From Gaoshiqia sediminis (GTDB lineage: Bacteria > Bacteroidota > Bacteroidia > Bacteroidales > Prolixibacteraceae): a DNA stretch of 64,000 nucleotides. Both the position numbers and the translations under genes were made by a program. How positions within the stretch are numbered: position 1 is the first letter of the stretch; each line of letters begins with the position of its first letter. Below are positions 45,584-56,000 of this stretch, in pieces. A model generated the notes under the pieces. That model searched no databases. It was not told where the DNA came from and worked only from the letters and a program-made list of their open reading frames with translations. Location of the stretch: NCBI RefSeq assembly GCF_025907915.1, contig NZ_JAPAAF010000001.1:62001-126000 (forward strand). The letters are read 5' to 3'.

Positions 45584-47029
45584 GTGAAGAAGATCTTCTA
45601 CATAAGTGTTGCCCTTCTCATGTTAATTTACATGGTTTCGTGTGAGGATGAGCGTTACCTTTCATCGACCAATGCTAAGCTGGCTTTTTCGGTTGATACA
45701 GTGATGTTTGACACCATTTTTGCCAACATCGGTTCCACCACGCAGCACCTGAAAGTTTATAATCCGTACGATCAGAAAATATTAATTTCCACCATTCGGC
45801 TGGCGGGTGGCGAAGGTTCCAATTTCCGGCTAAACATCAATGGATTCCCGGCTGATGAGTTGTATGATGTGGAGATTCCTCCTAAGGATAGTATTTACAT
45901 TTTTGTAGAGGTGACCATCAACCCCGTTGGGCGCGATTTACCGATTGTTGTAAAAGACTCGATTGAGTTTCTGACGAATGCCAATTTGCAGGATGTGGAT
46001 TTATTGGCTTGGGGACAGGATATTTTTTTGGTGAAGAACCAGATTTCCAAGTCAACTACCTGGACGGCGGAGAAGCCTTACCTTGTTTACAGCAATACGA
46101 AAGTTGACAGCGGTGCCGTCCTGACCATAGATCCAGGGGCAAAGATTTATTTTCATCGTGGTACGGGCCTTTATGTGAAAGGAAAAATACTGGTGAATGG
46201 CACCCAGCAGCAGCCGGTCATTTTTCAGGGAGACCGGCTCGAAGATGTTTATCGCGACGTTCCGGATCAGTGGAACGGGATTTTGCTGTTCTCGGGTAGC
46301 CAGGATAATGTGTTTAACTATGCTGAAATTAAAAATGCCAACATTGGCTTGCAGGTTGGAACGATCGAAAATTCCGGTTTTGCTTCGGTGGTATTGGCTG
46401 GTACCAAGATATATAACCATGCGTACGCGGGAATTTTTTCATTAAAATCAAAAATAAGGTGCTACAACAGTGTGATTGCCAATTGCGGATTTTACGCGGC
46501 TGCGCTGCTGGTTGGCGGTGAGTACGAATTTTATCATACCACGATTGCCAACTATTGGGGTGGATTTTCCGGACGCTCGCGTTCGACCCCGGCACTGATG
46601 ATCTCAGACCATGTCATTGCCGGACAAACCACGGGGGCTGGTGAAACTTATCTGGGCGACCTGAAAAAGGCGTTTTTTGCCAATAGCATTATTACCGGTA
46701 ATATGGTGACAGGCAATGAACTGGAACTGATTAAAACCGGAGAGGCGGAGTTTAACTACCGGTTCGATCATTGCTTGTTGCAAGTGGCAGACACCTTCAA
46801 AACTACCAATGCTAACCATTATTCGGCTATCCTGAAAGGCTTGTCTCCCAAATTTTTCGATCCGTACACGAAGTTGAATTTCGAACTGGATACACTCAGC
46901 CCGGCTAAAGATGCCGGACTGGAATCCATTGGCGCCTTGTTCCCATCTGATTTTCTTGGACAAAGCCGAACCAGCGATTATGCACCAGACCTGGGAGCTT
47001 ATGAACGTGTTGAGAAAAAACGTAAATAA
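45584..47029 (+). CDS. Lipoprotein with parallel beta-helix (choice-of-anchor Q type)
   Basis: The 481-residue protein starts at GTG 45584. A signal peptide ends in a lipobox (YMVSC, Cys about 20), then EDE. After an Ig-like N-terminal part (about 30-140, IGSTTQHLKVYNPYDQKILI) comes a run of beta-helix turns (about 160-420; VDSGAVLTIDPGAKIYF, GILLFSGSQDNVFNYAEIKNAN, CYNSVIANCG, YHTTIANYWGG). The end LSPAKDAGL...[10 protein letters not shown] is the signature of choice-of-anchor Q domains. The protein probably sits on the outer membrane or in the periplasm. Beta-helix proteins often bind or cut polysaccharides, but no catalytic residues are recognised here. Confidence 0.75.
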   Translation: MKKIFYISVALLMLIYMVSCEDERYLSSTNAKLAFSVDTVMFDTIFANIGSTTQHLKVYNPYDQKILISTIRLAGGEGSNFRLNINGFPADELYDVEIPPKDSIYIFVEVTINPVGRDLPIVVKDSIEFLTNANLQDVDLLAWGQDIFLVKNQISKSTTWTAEKPYLVYSNTKVDSGAVLTIDPGAKIYFHRGTGLYVKGKILVNGTQQQPVIFQGDRLEDVYRDVPDQWNGILLFSGSQDNVFNYAEIKNANIGLQVGTIENSGFASVVLAGTKIYNHAYAGIFSLKSKIRCYNSVIANCGFYAAALLVGGEYEFYHTTIANYWGGFSGRSRSTPALMISDHVIAGQTTGAGETYLGDLKKAFFANSIITGNMVTGNELELIKTGEAEFNYRFDHCLLQVADTFKTTNANHYSAILKGLSPKFFDPYTKLNFELDTLSPAKDAGLESIGALFPSDFLGQSRTSDYAPDLGAYERVEKKRK

Positions 47030-48047
47030 ATATTGCCTGATCTACTTTGTGTTCGCTTTTCTTCCGTTTGCTTTGTTTTCGCAGGAAGGACCGGCAACAA
47101 CCAATTTTTATATCCTTTTTTACAATGTTGAAAACCTGTGGGATACAAAGGATGATCCACAGAACGACGATGATGAGTTTTTGCCTCAGGGTGATCGGCA
47201 TTGGACTTTTCGACGGTTAAACCAGAAATTAAATAACACGGCCAAGGTAATTTTGGCTTCTTGTGGTTTTGATGCGCCTGCCATTGTGGGTTTATGCGAA
47301 GTTGAAAATCGAGGTGTCCTGGACGACTTAACGACTCAAACGCCGTTGTCAGGGCTGAAATACCGTATCATCCATAAGGATTCGCCGGATCATCGGGGAA
47401 TTGATGTGGCCTTGCTTTACCAGCCGGAGCAGGTGGTTCCGATCGAATATGAATACCTTCCGCTGATCGGTGAAAAAGGAAGTGTACTGCTTACCCGGGA
47501 GATTTTGCAGGCCTGTTTCTTGTTCCCAACGGGAGACACGTTGCATGTGTTTGTTAATCATTGGCCTTCGCGTTACAGTGGTCAGGCAGAAACGGAGGCG
47601 CAACGCTTGCTGGCGGCTCACACCTTACGGAAGGCAGTAGATGAATTGCTGGCGGTTAACTCCCGGGTGAAAGTGGTTATCATGGGCGATTTTAATGATC
47701 AGCCGCAAAATAAGAGCATGCGTATCACCCTGGGCACCGTGCCCATTGACACCGAAACAAGAAGGGGTCTGGTAAATTTGTCGGCTGCATGGCCACCTGA
47801 TGGGACGCTTAAGCACCAGCAAAGCTGGCAGGTGTTTGATCAGTTGGTGGTTACTGATTGTTTATTGTCGCCGGAAGGATTGCATACCACTCCTGCTGAT
47901 GCGCAAATCGTGAAGCTCCCGTTTTTGTTCGAACCCGACCCAAAATATGGTGGGCGGCGACTTTTTCGCACTTACTTGGGATTCAAATACCAAGGAGGTT
48001 TTAGCGATCATTTGCCGGTAAGGCTGAAATTGACTTACACCGATTAA
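47001..48047 (+). CDS. Endonuclease/exonuclease/phosphatase family protein, secreted
   Basis: The start is placed at ATG 47001, 29 bases inside the previous gene, because a signal peptide begins there ([20 protein letters not shown]... to FALFSQ). The 348-residue protein has the EEP fold: [14 protein letters not shown] (metal-binding Asn), [10 protein letters not shown] (Glu ligand), [27 protein letters not shown] and [10 protein letters not shown] (Asp and Asn ligands), and a C-terminal SDHLPV (catalytic His). All core residues are present, so it is an active phosphodiesterase-type enzyme. The substrate could be extracellular DNA or a phosphorylated small molecule. Its last 4 bases overlap the convergent nucleotidyltransferase gene. 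Confidence 0.9.
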   Translation: MNVLRKNVNKYCLIYFVFAFLPFALFSQEGPATTNFYILFYNVENLWDTKDDPQNDDDEFLPQGDRHWTFRRLNQKLNNTAKVILASCGFDAPAIVGLCEVENRGVLDDLTTQTPLSGLKYRIIHKDSPDHRGIDVALLYQPEQVVPIEYEYLPLIGEKGSVLLTREILQACFLFPTGDTLHVFVNHWPSRYSGQAETEAQRLLAAHTLRKAVDELLAVNSRVKVVIMGDFNDQPQNKSMRITLGTVPIDTETRRGLVNLSAAWPPDGTLKHQQSWQVFDQLVVTDCLLSPEGLHTTPADAQIVKLPFLFEPDPKYGGRRLFRTYLGFKYQGGFSDHLPVRLKLTYTD

Positions 48048-49456
48048 TTGTTCACCGGCTTCAAACCCATCTCAGTTGCTTTCTTCAGCATGTATTGGCG
48101 GGCTTCCGCATATTCGTTGCGGATTTCTCCTTCCAGGATGGCTTCTTTAATGGCATTTTTTATTTCGCCTACCTGTCGGCAGGGTGAAAGGCCAAATATC
48201 TCCATGATTTCTTCCCCCGAAACGGGTGGCTGAAAGTTGCGGATATGGTCGCGTTCTTCCAGGTCTTTTAATTTCTCCCGTACCAGTTGAAAGTTTTTCA
48301 GGTAGCGCTTGACCTTTTCGGCATTCTTTGATGTGATATCTGCTTCACAAAGAGTCATCAGATCATCAATGTCGTCGCCGGCCTCAAAAAGCAGGCGGCG
48401 TACAGCAGAGTCGGTAACTTCTTCTTCCGAAAGGACAATGGGGCGCATATGCAGCGAAACCATTTTTTGGATGTATTTCATTTTTTCGTTCATCGGCAGT
48501 TTCATGCGCCGGAACAGGGAGGGGATCATCTTTTCCCCTACGTAGTTGTGGGCGTGGAATGTCCACCCGATGCCCGGCACAAAACGTTTCGTCCGGGGTT
48601 TGGCAATATCGTGCAGCAGGGCCGACCAGCGCAGCCACAGGTTGTTGGTGTGGGGCACAATGCGGTCGAGCACCTCCAGCGTGTGCAAAAAGTTATCCTT
48701 ATGTCCTTTGCCGTTTACTTCTTCCACACCTTTCAGTTGGTGCAGTTCGGGAAAAATGAGTATCAGCAGGCCGGTTTTGTCGAGCAGGCGGAATCCTTTC
48801 GACGGTTTGTCGGACAGGATTATTTTATTGAGTTCTTCAACAATCCGCTCTTTTGAAATGATGCTGATTCGTTCCTTGTTTTCAACGATAGCCTGCAAGG
48901 TTTTCTCTTCGATGATGAAGTTGAGTTGTGTGGCAAAACGGATGGCCCGCAACATGCGCAGCGGGTCGTCGGAAAAGGTGATGCCTGGTTCGAGTGGAGT
49001 CCGGATAATCCGGTTATTCAGGTCGTCAATTCCGTTGAACGGATCAACCAGTTCTCCGTAATGTTTTTGGTTCAGGCAGATGGCTAAGGCGTTGATGGTG
49101 AAATCCCTGCGTTTTTGGTCATCTTCCAGTGTGCCGTCTTCCACAACGGGCTTTCGGGAATCGGGTTGGTACGATTCTTTTCGGGCTCCTACAAATTCAA
49201 CCTCCAGGTCGTTGGTTTTTATCATGGCCGTCCCAAAGTTTTTGAAAACACTGACGGGAGTTCTAGGGCCCAGTCGTTTGGCCACCTGTTGCGCCAGCTG
49301 GATGCCGCTGCCAAGGGTAACCACATCAATATCTTTCGATTCGCGCGTCAGAAATAAATCCCTGACAAAACCGCCGATGACATAACATTCCTGTCCTAGC
49401 TTGTCCGCTTCTTCTGAAATAATAGTAAATATTGGGTGTTTTAAATGCCTCTTCAT
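48044..49456 (-). CDS. CCA tRNA nucleotidyltransferase / poly(A) polymerase family, HD domain
   Basis: The 470-residue protein has the class II nucleotidyltransferase head with GGFVRD (28-33) and the metal-binding DxD (Asp42/Asp44 in KDIDVV). [10 protein letters not shown] (117-126) and [13 protein letters not shown] (about 163-175) follow. A C-terminal HD domain ([11 protein letters not shown], His282/Asp283) comes next. This is the typical bacterial tRNA nucleotidyltransferase with an HD phosphohydrolase part, which adds or repairs the 3' CCA of tRNA. A poly(A) polymerase role cannot be excluded from sequence. Confidence 0.88.
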   Translation of the reverse strand: MKRHLKHPIFTIISEEADKLGQECYVIGGFVRDLFLTRESKDIDVVTLGSGIQLAQQVAKRLGPRTPVSVFKNFGTAMIKTNDLEVEFVGARKESYQPDSRKPVVEDGTLEDDQKRRDFTINALAICLNQKHYGELVDPFNGIDDLNNRIIRTPLEPGITFSDDPLRMLRAIRFATQLNFIIEEKTLQAIVENKERISIISKERIVEELNKIILSDKPSKGFRLLDKTGLLILIFPELHQLKGVEEVNGKGHKDNFLHTLEVLDRIVPHTNNLWLRWSALLHDIAKPRTKRFVPGIGWTFHAHNYVGEKMIPSLFRRMKLPMNEKMKYIQKMVSLHMRPIVLSEEEVTDSAVRRLLFEAGDDIDDLMTLCEADITSKNAEKVKRYLKNFQLVREKLKDLEERDHIRNFQPPVSGEEIMEIFGLSPCRQVGEIKNAIKEAILEGEIRNEYAEARQYMLKKATEMGLKPVNN

Positions 49457-49586
49457 GTATCTATCTTTCAGTTTTAAACGTTATTAAAGCAAAATCCTGT
49501 CAATTTGTTTAAAACCGTGACAAAATTACAATTATTTCGGAGGAATGGGGGTGTCTGCCTCCATTAAATTAATTGGCATGGAAGTT

Positions 49587-49618
49587 GATATCTAGATATC
49601 GAAAAAGGTATATATTTG
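49587..49618 (+). promoter_or_regulatory. Thioredoxin promoter with an internal palindrome
   Basis: TATATTTG (49611-49618) is a consensus -7 element, 22 bases before the start at 49641. Just upstream, GATATCTAGATATC (49587-49600) is a perfect 14-base palindrome, a plausible operator. A TTG overlaps its left end (49585-49587), 23 bases before the -7 box, slightly long for a -33 element. Confidence 0.5.
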
Positions 49619-49640
49619 CATTAATTAAAATATCAAAGCT

Positions 49641-50009
49641 ATGTTAGAACATTTGACGAAAGAAACATTCAAAGAGAAAGTTTTCAATTTTGAACAAAAT
49701 AAAGATTGGAAATACGAAGGCAGCAAACCTTGTTTGATTGATTTTTACGCTGACTGGTGCGGACCATGCAAGATGGTTGCTCCATTGTTGGAAGAACTTC
49801 AGAAAGAATACGGTGATAGCCTGCACATTTATAAAGTTGATACGGAAGACCAGCGCGAGCTGGCCGCCATGTTTGGTATCCAAAGTATTCCGTCGCTCTT
49901 GTTTGTTCCGGTTGACGGGCAGCCGCAAATGGCCATGGGCGCATTACCCAAAGCTACATTTGAACAGGCGATTTCCGAGGTCTTAAAAGTTGAAAAACCG
50001 GTAAACTAA
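49641..50009 (+). CDS. Thioredoxin
   Basis: The 122-residue protein has the redox motif WCGPC (Cys40/Cys43, LIDFYADWCGPCKMVAPLL) and the cis-proline SIPSLLFV. Length and fold match cytosolic thioredoxin; no signal peptide is seen. It would keep cytoplasmic dithiols reduced together with thioredoxin reductase, which is not in the window. The promoter carries a perfect palindrome (49587-49600), so a repressor may act there. Confidence 0.94.
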   Translation: MLEHLTKETFKEKVFNFEQNKDWKYEGSKPCLIDFYADWCGPCKMVAPLLEELQKEYGDSLHIYKVDTEDQRELAAMFGIQSIPSLLFVPVDGQPQMAMGALPKATFEQAISEVLKVEKPVN

Positions 50010-50033
50010 GGTCGCGGATTTATTTAATGCTGC

Positions 50034-51326
50034 TTATAGCTTTTCGAGGATTTTTTCCAACTGGATGCCTCGGGAGCCCTTGATCAGGATTAAGTTATCT
50101 TCGATTGGTTTTTGTTGATATAGGTAGTCAGAAAGGAGTTCGGCATTGTCGAACTTCTTTATTTTAGGGCCTGTTGTTACCGATAAGAAACATTTACCCA
50201 CCAGGAAAACATTGTCGAAATTGTGCCCATCAATAAAATCGGCAATTTTTTGGTGTTCGTTTGCCGCGTATTCGCCCAGCTCGAGCATGTCGCCCAGGAT
50301 TATGGTTTTTGCTGAATGGCTAATGGATGCAAAGTTTGTCAAAGCTGCCATCATGCTGGTAGGGTTTGCATTGTAGGCGTCCATAATAATGCGGTTGCTT
50401 CCTTTTTGGATGAGTTGCGAACGGTTGTTGCTTGGTTGGTAGCTCTCAATGGCCTGTTGGATTTCAAGCGGATCGACGCCAAAATGGAGTCCAATACGGG
50501 CTGCTGCGAGGATGTTTTCGAAATTGTACGATCCGATAAGCTTGGATTTCAGGTACAGCCATCCTTTCGGGAAAAGCACTTTTACCGTCAGGTAATAGGA
50601 GGTTTCCTCCGGCTGGCCCTGTAGCTGAGCTTCATCGCTGGTCCCGTAACTTAGATGTTCCAGTCCGGCTGCCTGTTTCACGAGCAATTCGTTGTCGCTG
50701 TTGATAAAGCATTTCCCTGAATGGTTGCGTAAGAAGTCGTACAGCTCTGATTTCGTTTTTACTACACCTTCAAACGATCCAAAGCCTTCGAGATGCGCTT
50801 TTCCGATATTGGTGATCAGACCAAAATTAGGCTCGGCAATTTGGCATAATTTGGCAATTTCGCCGGGATGATTAGCGCCCATTTCAATCACGGCGATTTC
50901 CGTATCTCCGCTTAAGCTTAGCAACGTGAGCGGAACGCCAATGTGATTGTTCAGGTTTCCCTGGGTAAAGGTTACCTGGTATTTTTTCTGCAAAACGGTG
51001 CCAATCAGCTCCTTGGTTGTAGTTTTCCCATTGGAGCCGGTTATGGCCAATATCGGTATTTGCAGTTGTTTTCGGTGGTGGTTTGCCAGTTGTTGCAGAC
51101 TGGTCAGAACATCGTTAACCAGGATGATTCTGTCGTTCTTTGCAAAATCTGCGTTGTCGATTACTGCATAGGCAGCTCCCTTTGTCAGGGCTTCTGCGGC
51201 AAATGTATTACCGTCGAAGTGTTGTCCTTTCAGGGCAAAGAAGATGCCTCCTTCCGGAATGTTTCGTGTATCCGTTGATACCGTAGGGTGCTGCAGGAAT
51301 AGCTGATATAATTGTTCGGTGTTCAT
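50034..51326 (-). CDS. murF: UDP-N-acetylmuramoyl-tripeptide--D-alanyl-D-alanine ligase
   Basis: MurF adds D-Ala-D-Ala to UDP-MurNAc-tripeptide with ATP, the last cytoplasmic step of peptidoglycan precursor synthesis. The start is set at ATG 51326 (MNTEQLYQLFLQHPTVSTDTRN), since the longer frame runs through the gldJ terminator. The 430-residue protein has ITGSNGKTTTKE (95-106, Mur ligase P-loop), FTQGNLNNHIGVPLTLLS and VIEMGANHPGEI, then MDAYNANPTSM in the C-terminal domain. It is complete. It lies downstream of gldJ, separated by a terminator. Confidence 0.95.
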   Translation of the reverse strand: MNTEQLYQLFLQHPTVSTDTRNIPEGGIFFALKGQHFDGNTFAAEALTKGAAYAVIDNADFAKNDRIILVNDVLTSLQQLANHHRKQLQIPILAITGSNGKTTTKELIGTVLQKKYQVTFTQGNLNNHIGVPLTLLSLSGDTEIAVIEMGANHPGEIAKLCQIAEPNFGLITNIGKAHLEGFGSFEGVVKTKSELYDFLRNHSGKCFINSDNELLVKQAAGLEHLSYGTSDEAQLQGQPEETSYYLTVKVLFPKGWLYLKSKLIGSYNFENILAAARIGLHFGVDPLEIQQAIESYQPSNNRSQLIQKGSNRIIMDAYNANPTSMMAALTNFASISHSAKTIILGDMLELGEYAANEHQKIADFIDGHNFDNVFLVGKCFLSVTTGPKIKKFDNAELLSDYLYQQKPIEDNLILIKGSRGIQLEKILEKL

Positions 51327-51334
51327 GGTGTCTG

Positions 51335-51371
51335 GGAAAAAGAAAACCCCATTCTTGCAAATGAGGTTTTG
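51335..51371 (-). terminator. Terminator between gldJ and murF
   Basis: AAAACCTCATT and AATGGGGTTTT (minus strand) pair with one mismatch around a 6-base loop, followed by TTTTCTTTTT. It lies just after the gldJ stop, so murF either needs readthrough or its own promoter. Confidence 0.65.
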
Positions 51372-51390
51372 TAAATATCTTTCGGTTTGA

Positions 51391-52851
51391 TTAAAATCCC
51401 TGAGGACTGCCAACGCGGGTCATGGCACAACGGAAGCCAAGATCGTTGGTCGATTCGGTTTGCTCTTTGTATCTTCTGGTTCCGGGAATCAGCCAGTAAG
51501 GGCGGTCTTTCCACGAACCACCTTTGTAAACACGCACGTTGTCGGAGATCAGTGAGGAAAGTTGTCCGTCCTGATCCGACTTTACATACATATCATCTGT
51601 TGCGATGTTGTTTTTTTCGGTGTTCCAATCTTGTCCTTCAATGATTTGAGATTGATAATCACCATCGTTGAAATTTCGGTAATCGGCAATGGTATCTACT
51701 TGTAGTTCGCCAAATTCATTGCGGATGAGGTTGCCGTCTGCATCTCGCTTGTACCGGGTATAAACGGTACCGCGGAAGGGCTGGAATTCGTTCATGTCTT
51801 GCATCGACAGGGGACGGTAAACATCGGCTACCCATTCATTTACGTTTCCAGCCATGCAGTAAAGTCCATAATCATTCGGGTTGTATGAATCAACAGGGGC
51901 AGTAATATCGGCATTGTCATTCAACGCTCCGGCCATCCCCATTAAGTCACCCCGGCCGCGGATAAAGTTGGCATTTAATTGCCCGCGGTCTTTGCGGGAG
52001 TCATCTCTTAGATAACTACCATTCCAAGGGTATATTTTCCGCTCTGTCAGCAATTCTCCTTCCGTGTTTCCAATGAGGCCATAGGCGGCATATTCCCATT
52101 CAGCTTCGGTGGGGAGCCTGTAATTTGGCATCAGGATGCCATCTTCCCATTTTACTCTCCTGGAATTGCCCGCAGCGTCTTCCATGGGTTTGTTTCCGGC
52201 AACGCCTTCATATAAGCCAGCCAGGTAACTTTCGGAGGTAAATACGTTTTGTCCGCTTTGCGAAAGGTCATGATCCAAAATGCCTCGGTCAATCAGGATC
52301 TGTTCATTTACCCGGTCGGTCCGCCATTTGCAGTAAGCTTCTGCCTGTTCCCAGCTCACGCCCACAACGGGGTATTTGCTGTAGGCGGGGTGCCGGAAAT
52401 AGTTCATCAGGTAAGGTTCGTTGTATCCCAATTCTTCGCGCCATACAAGTGTATCGGGCAGGGCAGCTTCGTATTTCTGCATGTTTTCCGGATAAACCCG
52501 CTGGATCCAGTACAAATATTCCCGGTAATCCAGGTTCGATACTTCGGTTTCATCCATGTAAAACGAAGCAACGGTAACCCTCCGGGGCATGTTGTTCCAG
52601 TCATACATGACATCTTGCTCTACTCGACCCATGGTAAAGGTTCCACCCTGGATAAATCGCAAACCGGGCCCTGCAAATTGCTGGTAGTCCAGATCGGTTT
52701 GAAACCCGCCATTGTCAGGGTCGTTATAACTCCAACCTGTCGTACTGGAAACATTCTTGTTTTTGCCGAATCCACCACCATCTTTTTTGAACAATCCACA
52801 GCTTGCCAGTAGTACAGACAAACCCAGGAATAGTATGGCTTTAAATTTCAT
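51391..52851 (-). CDS. gldJ: Gliding motility / T9SS lipoprotein GldJ
   Basis: The 486-residue lipoprotein has a lipobox with Cys18 (LSVLLASCGLF) and an SUMF1-type (formylglycine-generating-enzyme-like) domain: FIQGGTFTMGRVEQDVMYDW, VASFYMDETEVSNLDYREYL, PVVGVSWEQAEAYCKWR, YRLPTEAEWEYAAYG, YGLYCMAGNVNEWVADVY and VYKGGSWKDRPYWLIPGTRR near the end. This is the GldJ/GldK group; the YLYWIQRVYPENM segment and the neighbourhood with porU and porV favour GldJ. It sits on the periplasmic side of the outer membrane and is needed for stability of the secretion and motility machinery. Confidence 0.88.
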   Translation of the reverse strand: MKFKAILFLGLSVLLASCGLFKKDGGGFGKNKNVSSTTGWSYNDPDNGGFQTDLDYQQFAGPGLRFIQGGTFTMGRVEQDVMYDWNNMPRRVTVASFYMDETEVSNLDYREYLYWIQRVYPENMQKYEAALPDTLVWREELGYNEPYLMNYFRHPAYSKYPVVGVSWEQAEAYCKWRTDRVNEQILIDRGILDHDLSQSGQNVFTSESYLAGLYEGVAGNKPMEDAAGNSRRVKWEDGILMPNYRLPTEAEWEYAAYGLIGNTEGELLTERKIYPWNGSYLRDDSRKDRGQLNANFIRGRGDLMGMAGALNDNADITAPVDSYNPNDYGLYCMAGNVNEWVADVYRPLSMQDMNEFQPFRGTVYTRYKRDADGNLIRNEFGELQVDTIADYRNFNDGDYQSQIIEGQDWNTEKNNIATDDMYVKSDQDGQLSSLISDNVRVYKGGSWKDRPYWLIPGTRRYKEQTESTNDLGFRCAMTRVGSPQGF

Positions 52852-52884
52852 TGCTATGTATTTTCTGTTAATTTTTGACGTTCA

Positions 52885-52892
52885 CAAATATA
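52885..52892 (-). promoter_or_regulatory. Candidate -7 element of gldJ
   Basis: On the minus strand TATATTTG lies about 33 bases before the gldJ start, a match to TAnnTTTG. No TTG stands at the expected -33 distance. Confidence 0.45.
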
Positions 52893-53066
52893 ACTAATTT
52901 GTTCAATTCTTATTGTTTGGCCAATATAACTTTTTATGATGGATTATTCGTGCAGCTGGTTATTTTTGTTTGCAAATTTTCCGGAATGCGGCAGTACGAT
53001 GCATATATTGTAACTTGCATGCCGCAATAAAAGCTGATATAAAGTGGTTTTGCTAAATGATTGTTC

Positions 53067-56000
53067 ATGCTGATGAAGAAATTTGTTCCGGTTCTTATTC
53101 TCCTGATGTGGTTGATTACCCTTGCCGCACTGGGGCAAAGGCGGGTTCTGGACTGGGCAACGGAAAGCGGCCCGGAGAACCGCCAACACTTGGTTCTTTC
53201 TAACGCTTCCTGGTCGAACGATGGCTTTCCGGTTTATGTCGAATCGGTCCCGTTGAGTGGATTCGGGCAACGGGTGAGGCTTGTTAATCTACAGTTTGAA
53301 CCGACAGAAGTCGGAAACAATTATCAACCGGGTTGCTTTTCTGAAGAGCTAAATGTTAAGATCAACTACACACTTTCCCAACATCAACCGCAAGCTTGGA
53401 TTGAAGTCGTGCCCTTTATTGCTGAAAACGGTCAACTGCAAAAATTGGTATCGTTTGAGTTGGAGTATTATGAGGAACGTCAGTTAGTCGAAAAAAAACA
53501 AAAGAATTGGCAAGCGTCATCTGTATTGGCCACCGGGAAGTGGATCAAGTTGAAGGCCGTAGAGCGGGGTATTTATAAAGTCACGTACAGTCAGCTCCGG
53601 AATTGGGGGTTAGAGCCGGCGCAAGTTTGCTTGTACGGAAATGGCGGCTTTATGCTCCCAAAAATGAATGATGAAGATTTTTATGACGACCTGGTGCAGA
53701 ACCCGGTTTGGCACGGAAAAGATAAAAACAACAATGATTGCCTGTTTTTCTATGCCACAGGTACAATAAGGTGGACTTTTTATAAATCGAACAACGTGTT
53801 TAAACATCAGCGAAATGAGTATGCTGATTATGCCTGCTATTACCTGAGTGATCAGGGCACACCGAGGTATGTTGACAGTTCGCCTGCCGAAACGGCTGAG
53901 TTTACGCATGAAGTCGTCAATTTCCTGGATTACAGGCTGTATGAAGAAGAAAAAGAAAATCTGATACATTCCGGAAATCGCTGGTTTGGAGATCGTTTCC
54001 AGGATGGACAAACGAGGGATTATAGTTTTGTACTCGAGAATGTGGATAATAGCCGGCCGGTGAATGTTTATATGGAAGGGGCCGGGCGCTCGGCTGGAAG
54101 TTCCTCGTTAGCTGTTTATTATGATCAGGTATTACGTGCCCAGATGAACTTTCAGTCAGTGCAAACAGGCGATCCGATTGGTCCGTACGCTTCAATTAAT
54201 CAAACGCGCTTTCAGCTAGATGGTGACACGCGCGACTTGTCGCTCAACTTGCGTTATCAGGCTGCCGGCAATTCAGCGAGCGGTTGGCTCGATTATATCG
54301 AGGTGAATTTTTTCCGGGCATTGACGGTGGGCCATTCTCCGCTCTTTTTTCGGGATGCCGAACGAATTGGCCCCGGGAATGTGGCACTCTTTAAGATAAA
54401 CTCGCCCGGGAATAATTTGCAGGTATGGGAGGTGACGGATTTCGTTGACCCGAAATCGGTGCCGTATGAACAGACGGGGAGTTTGGTGCAGTTCTCGGCA
54501 ACTGCGGACATGCTGCGGGAGTATGTCGCGTTTTATCCGGATGGCGAAATTCCAGAGCCGGAGATCGTAGGGGAGGTGCCCAACCAAAACCTGCACCAGG
54601 ACATCGTTCCGGATATGATCATCATCACCCATCCCGATTTCCTGTCAGGTGCGCATGAACTGGCCAATTTTCACCGGCAATCCGATCAGTTGCGTGTTGC
54701 GGTTGTTACCCCCGATCTTATTTATAATGAATTCTCCGGTGGCTTGCCTGATGCGGCAGGTATCCGGAATTACCTGCGCATGTGTTACGACCGTTCCAAT
54801 GCCGGTAGCGGAAACCTGAAATATGTGCTTTTGCTGGGCGATGGTAGTTACGATAACCGAAATTTGCTGGGCAAGGGCTACAATTTTATCCCGACCTATC
54901 AATCGGAGAATTCATTGTTGCCAACGGCCTCTTTTGTGACGGATGATTTTTTTGTGCTGCTCGATCCGGGTGAAGGCGACTATATTGGCGCTATTGATTT
55001 GGGTATCGGCCGGATACCGGCCCGGACAATGGATGAAGTTTCGGCTGTAGTGCAGAAAATCAAAAATTACTCGTCTGTCAATTCGTTGGGTAACTGGCGG
55101 AATGTAGTCTGCTTTATTGGTGATGACGAGGATGCCAATACCCACATGGTTCAGTCCGAAAGTCTGGCTGATGCTGTCAATCTGACCAATCCTGCTTTGT
55201 TTGCCGATAAAATCTACTTTGATGCCTGGCCGGAAAAGTCAACGCCGGCCGGCGACCAGTACCCGGGCGTGAATGAAGTAATTAACAATCGGGTAAAAGA
55301 AGGGGCGCTGATCCTGAATTATATTGGCCATGCCAACGAATTGGCCCTGGCACACGAGAAGGTGCTGGGGATTAATGATATCGACCAATGGCAAAATTTC
55401 AACCGGTTGCCCGTTTTCGTAACAGCCACTTGCGAAATTAGCCGGTTTGATGGCGATGAAAATTCAGGAGGTGAGCACATTCTTTTTAACCCGTATGGCG
55501 GTGGCATTGGCTTGTTCAGCACCACCCGTGTGGTTTATTCGAACCCCAATTTCATTTTGAACAGTGAATTTTACAAGCATATTTTTAGCCGTGGCGAAGG
55601 AGGCAAAATCTTGGCGCTGGGCGAGGTGATGAAACGGACCAAAAATGGCATCAACACCGGCACCAATAAACGAAACTTTACCTTGCTGGGCGATCCGGCC
55701 CTCCGGCTGGCCCTACCCAATTACCAGGTTGTCACCAAAACCATAAACGGACACCCACCCGGTGAAATGACAGAGCCTATCGGCCCTCTTTCCAACGTAA
55801 CGGTAACCGGCGAAATCATCGATCAGGCCGGAAATTTGCTCCCTGATTTTAATGGCGAAATCATCCCGGTAGTTTACGACAAGCAGGATACCGTGAAAAC
55901 ACTTGGAAATGGGGGCAATGATCCCTTCACGTATAAAGTCAGAAATAACATCATTTTTAAGGGGATGGCCACGGTGACCAACGGAAGGTTCAGTTTTAGT

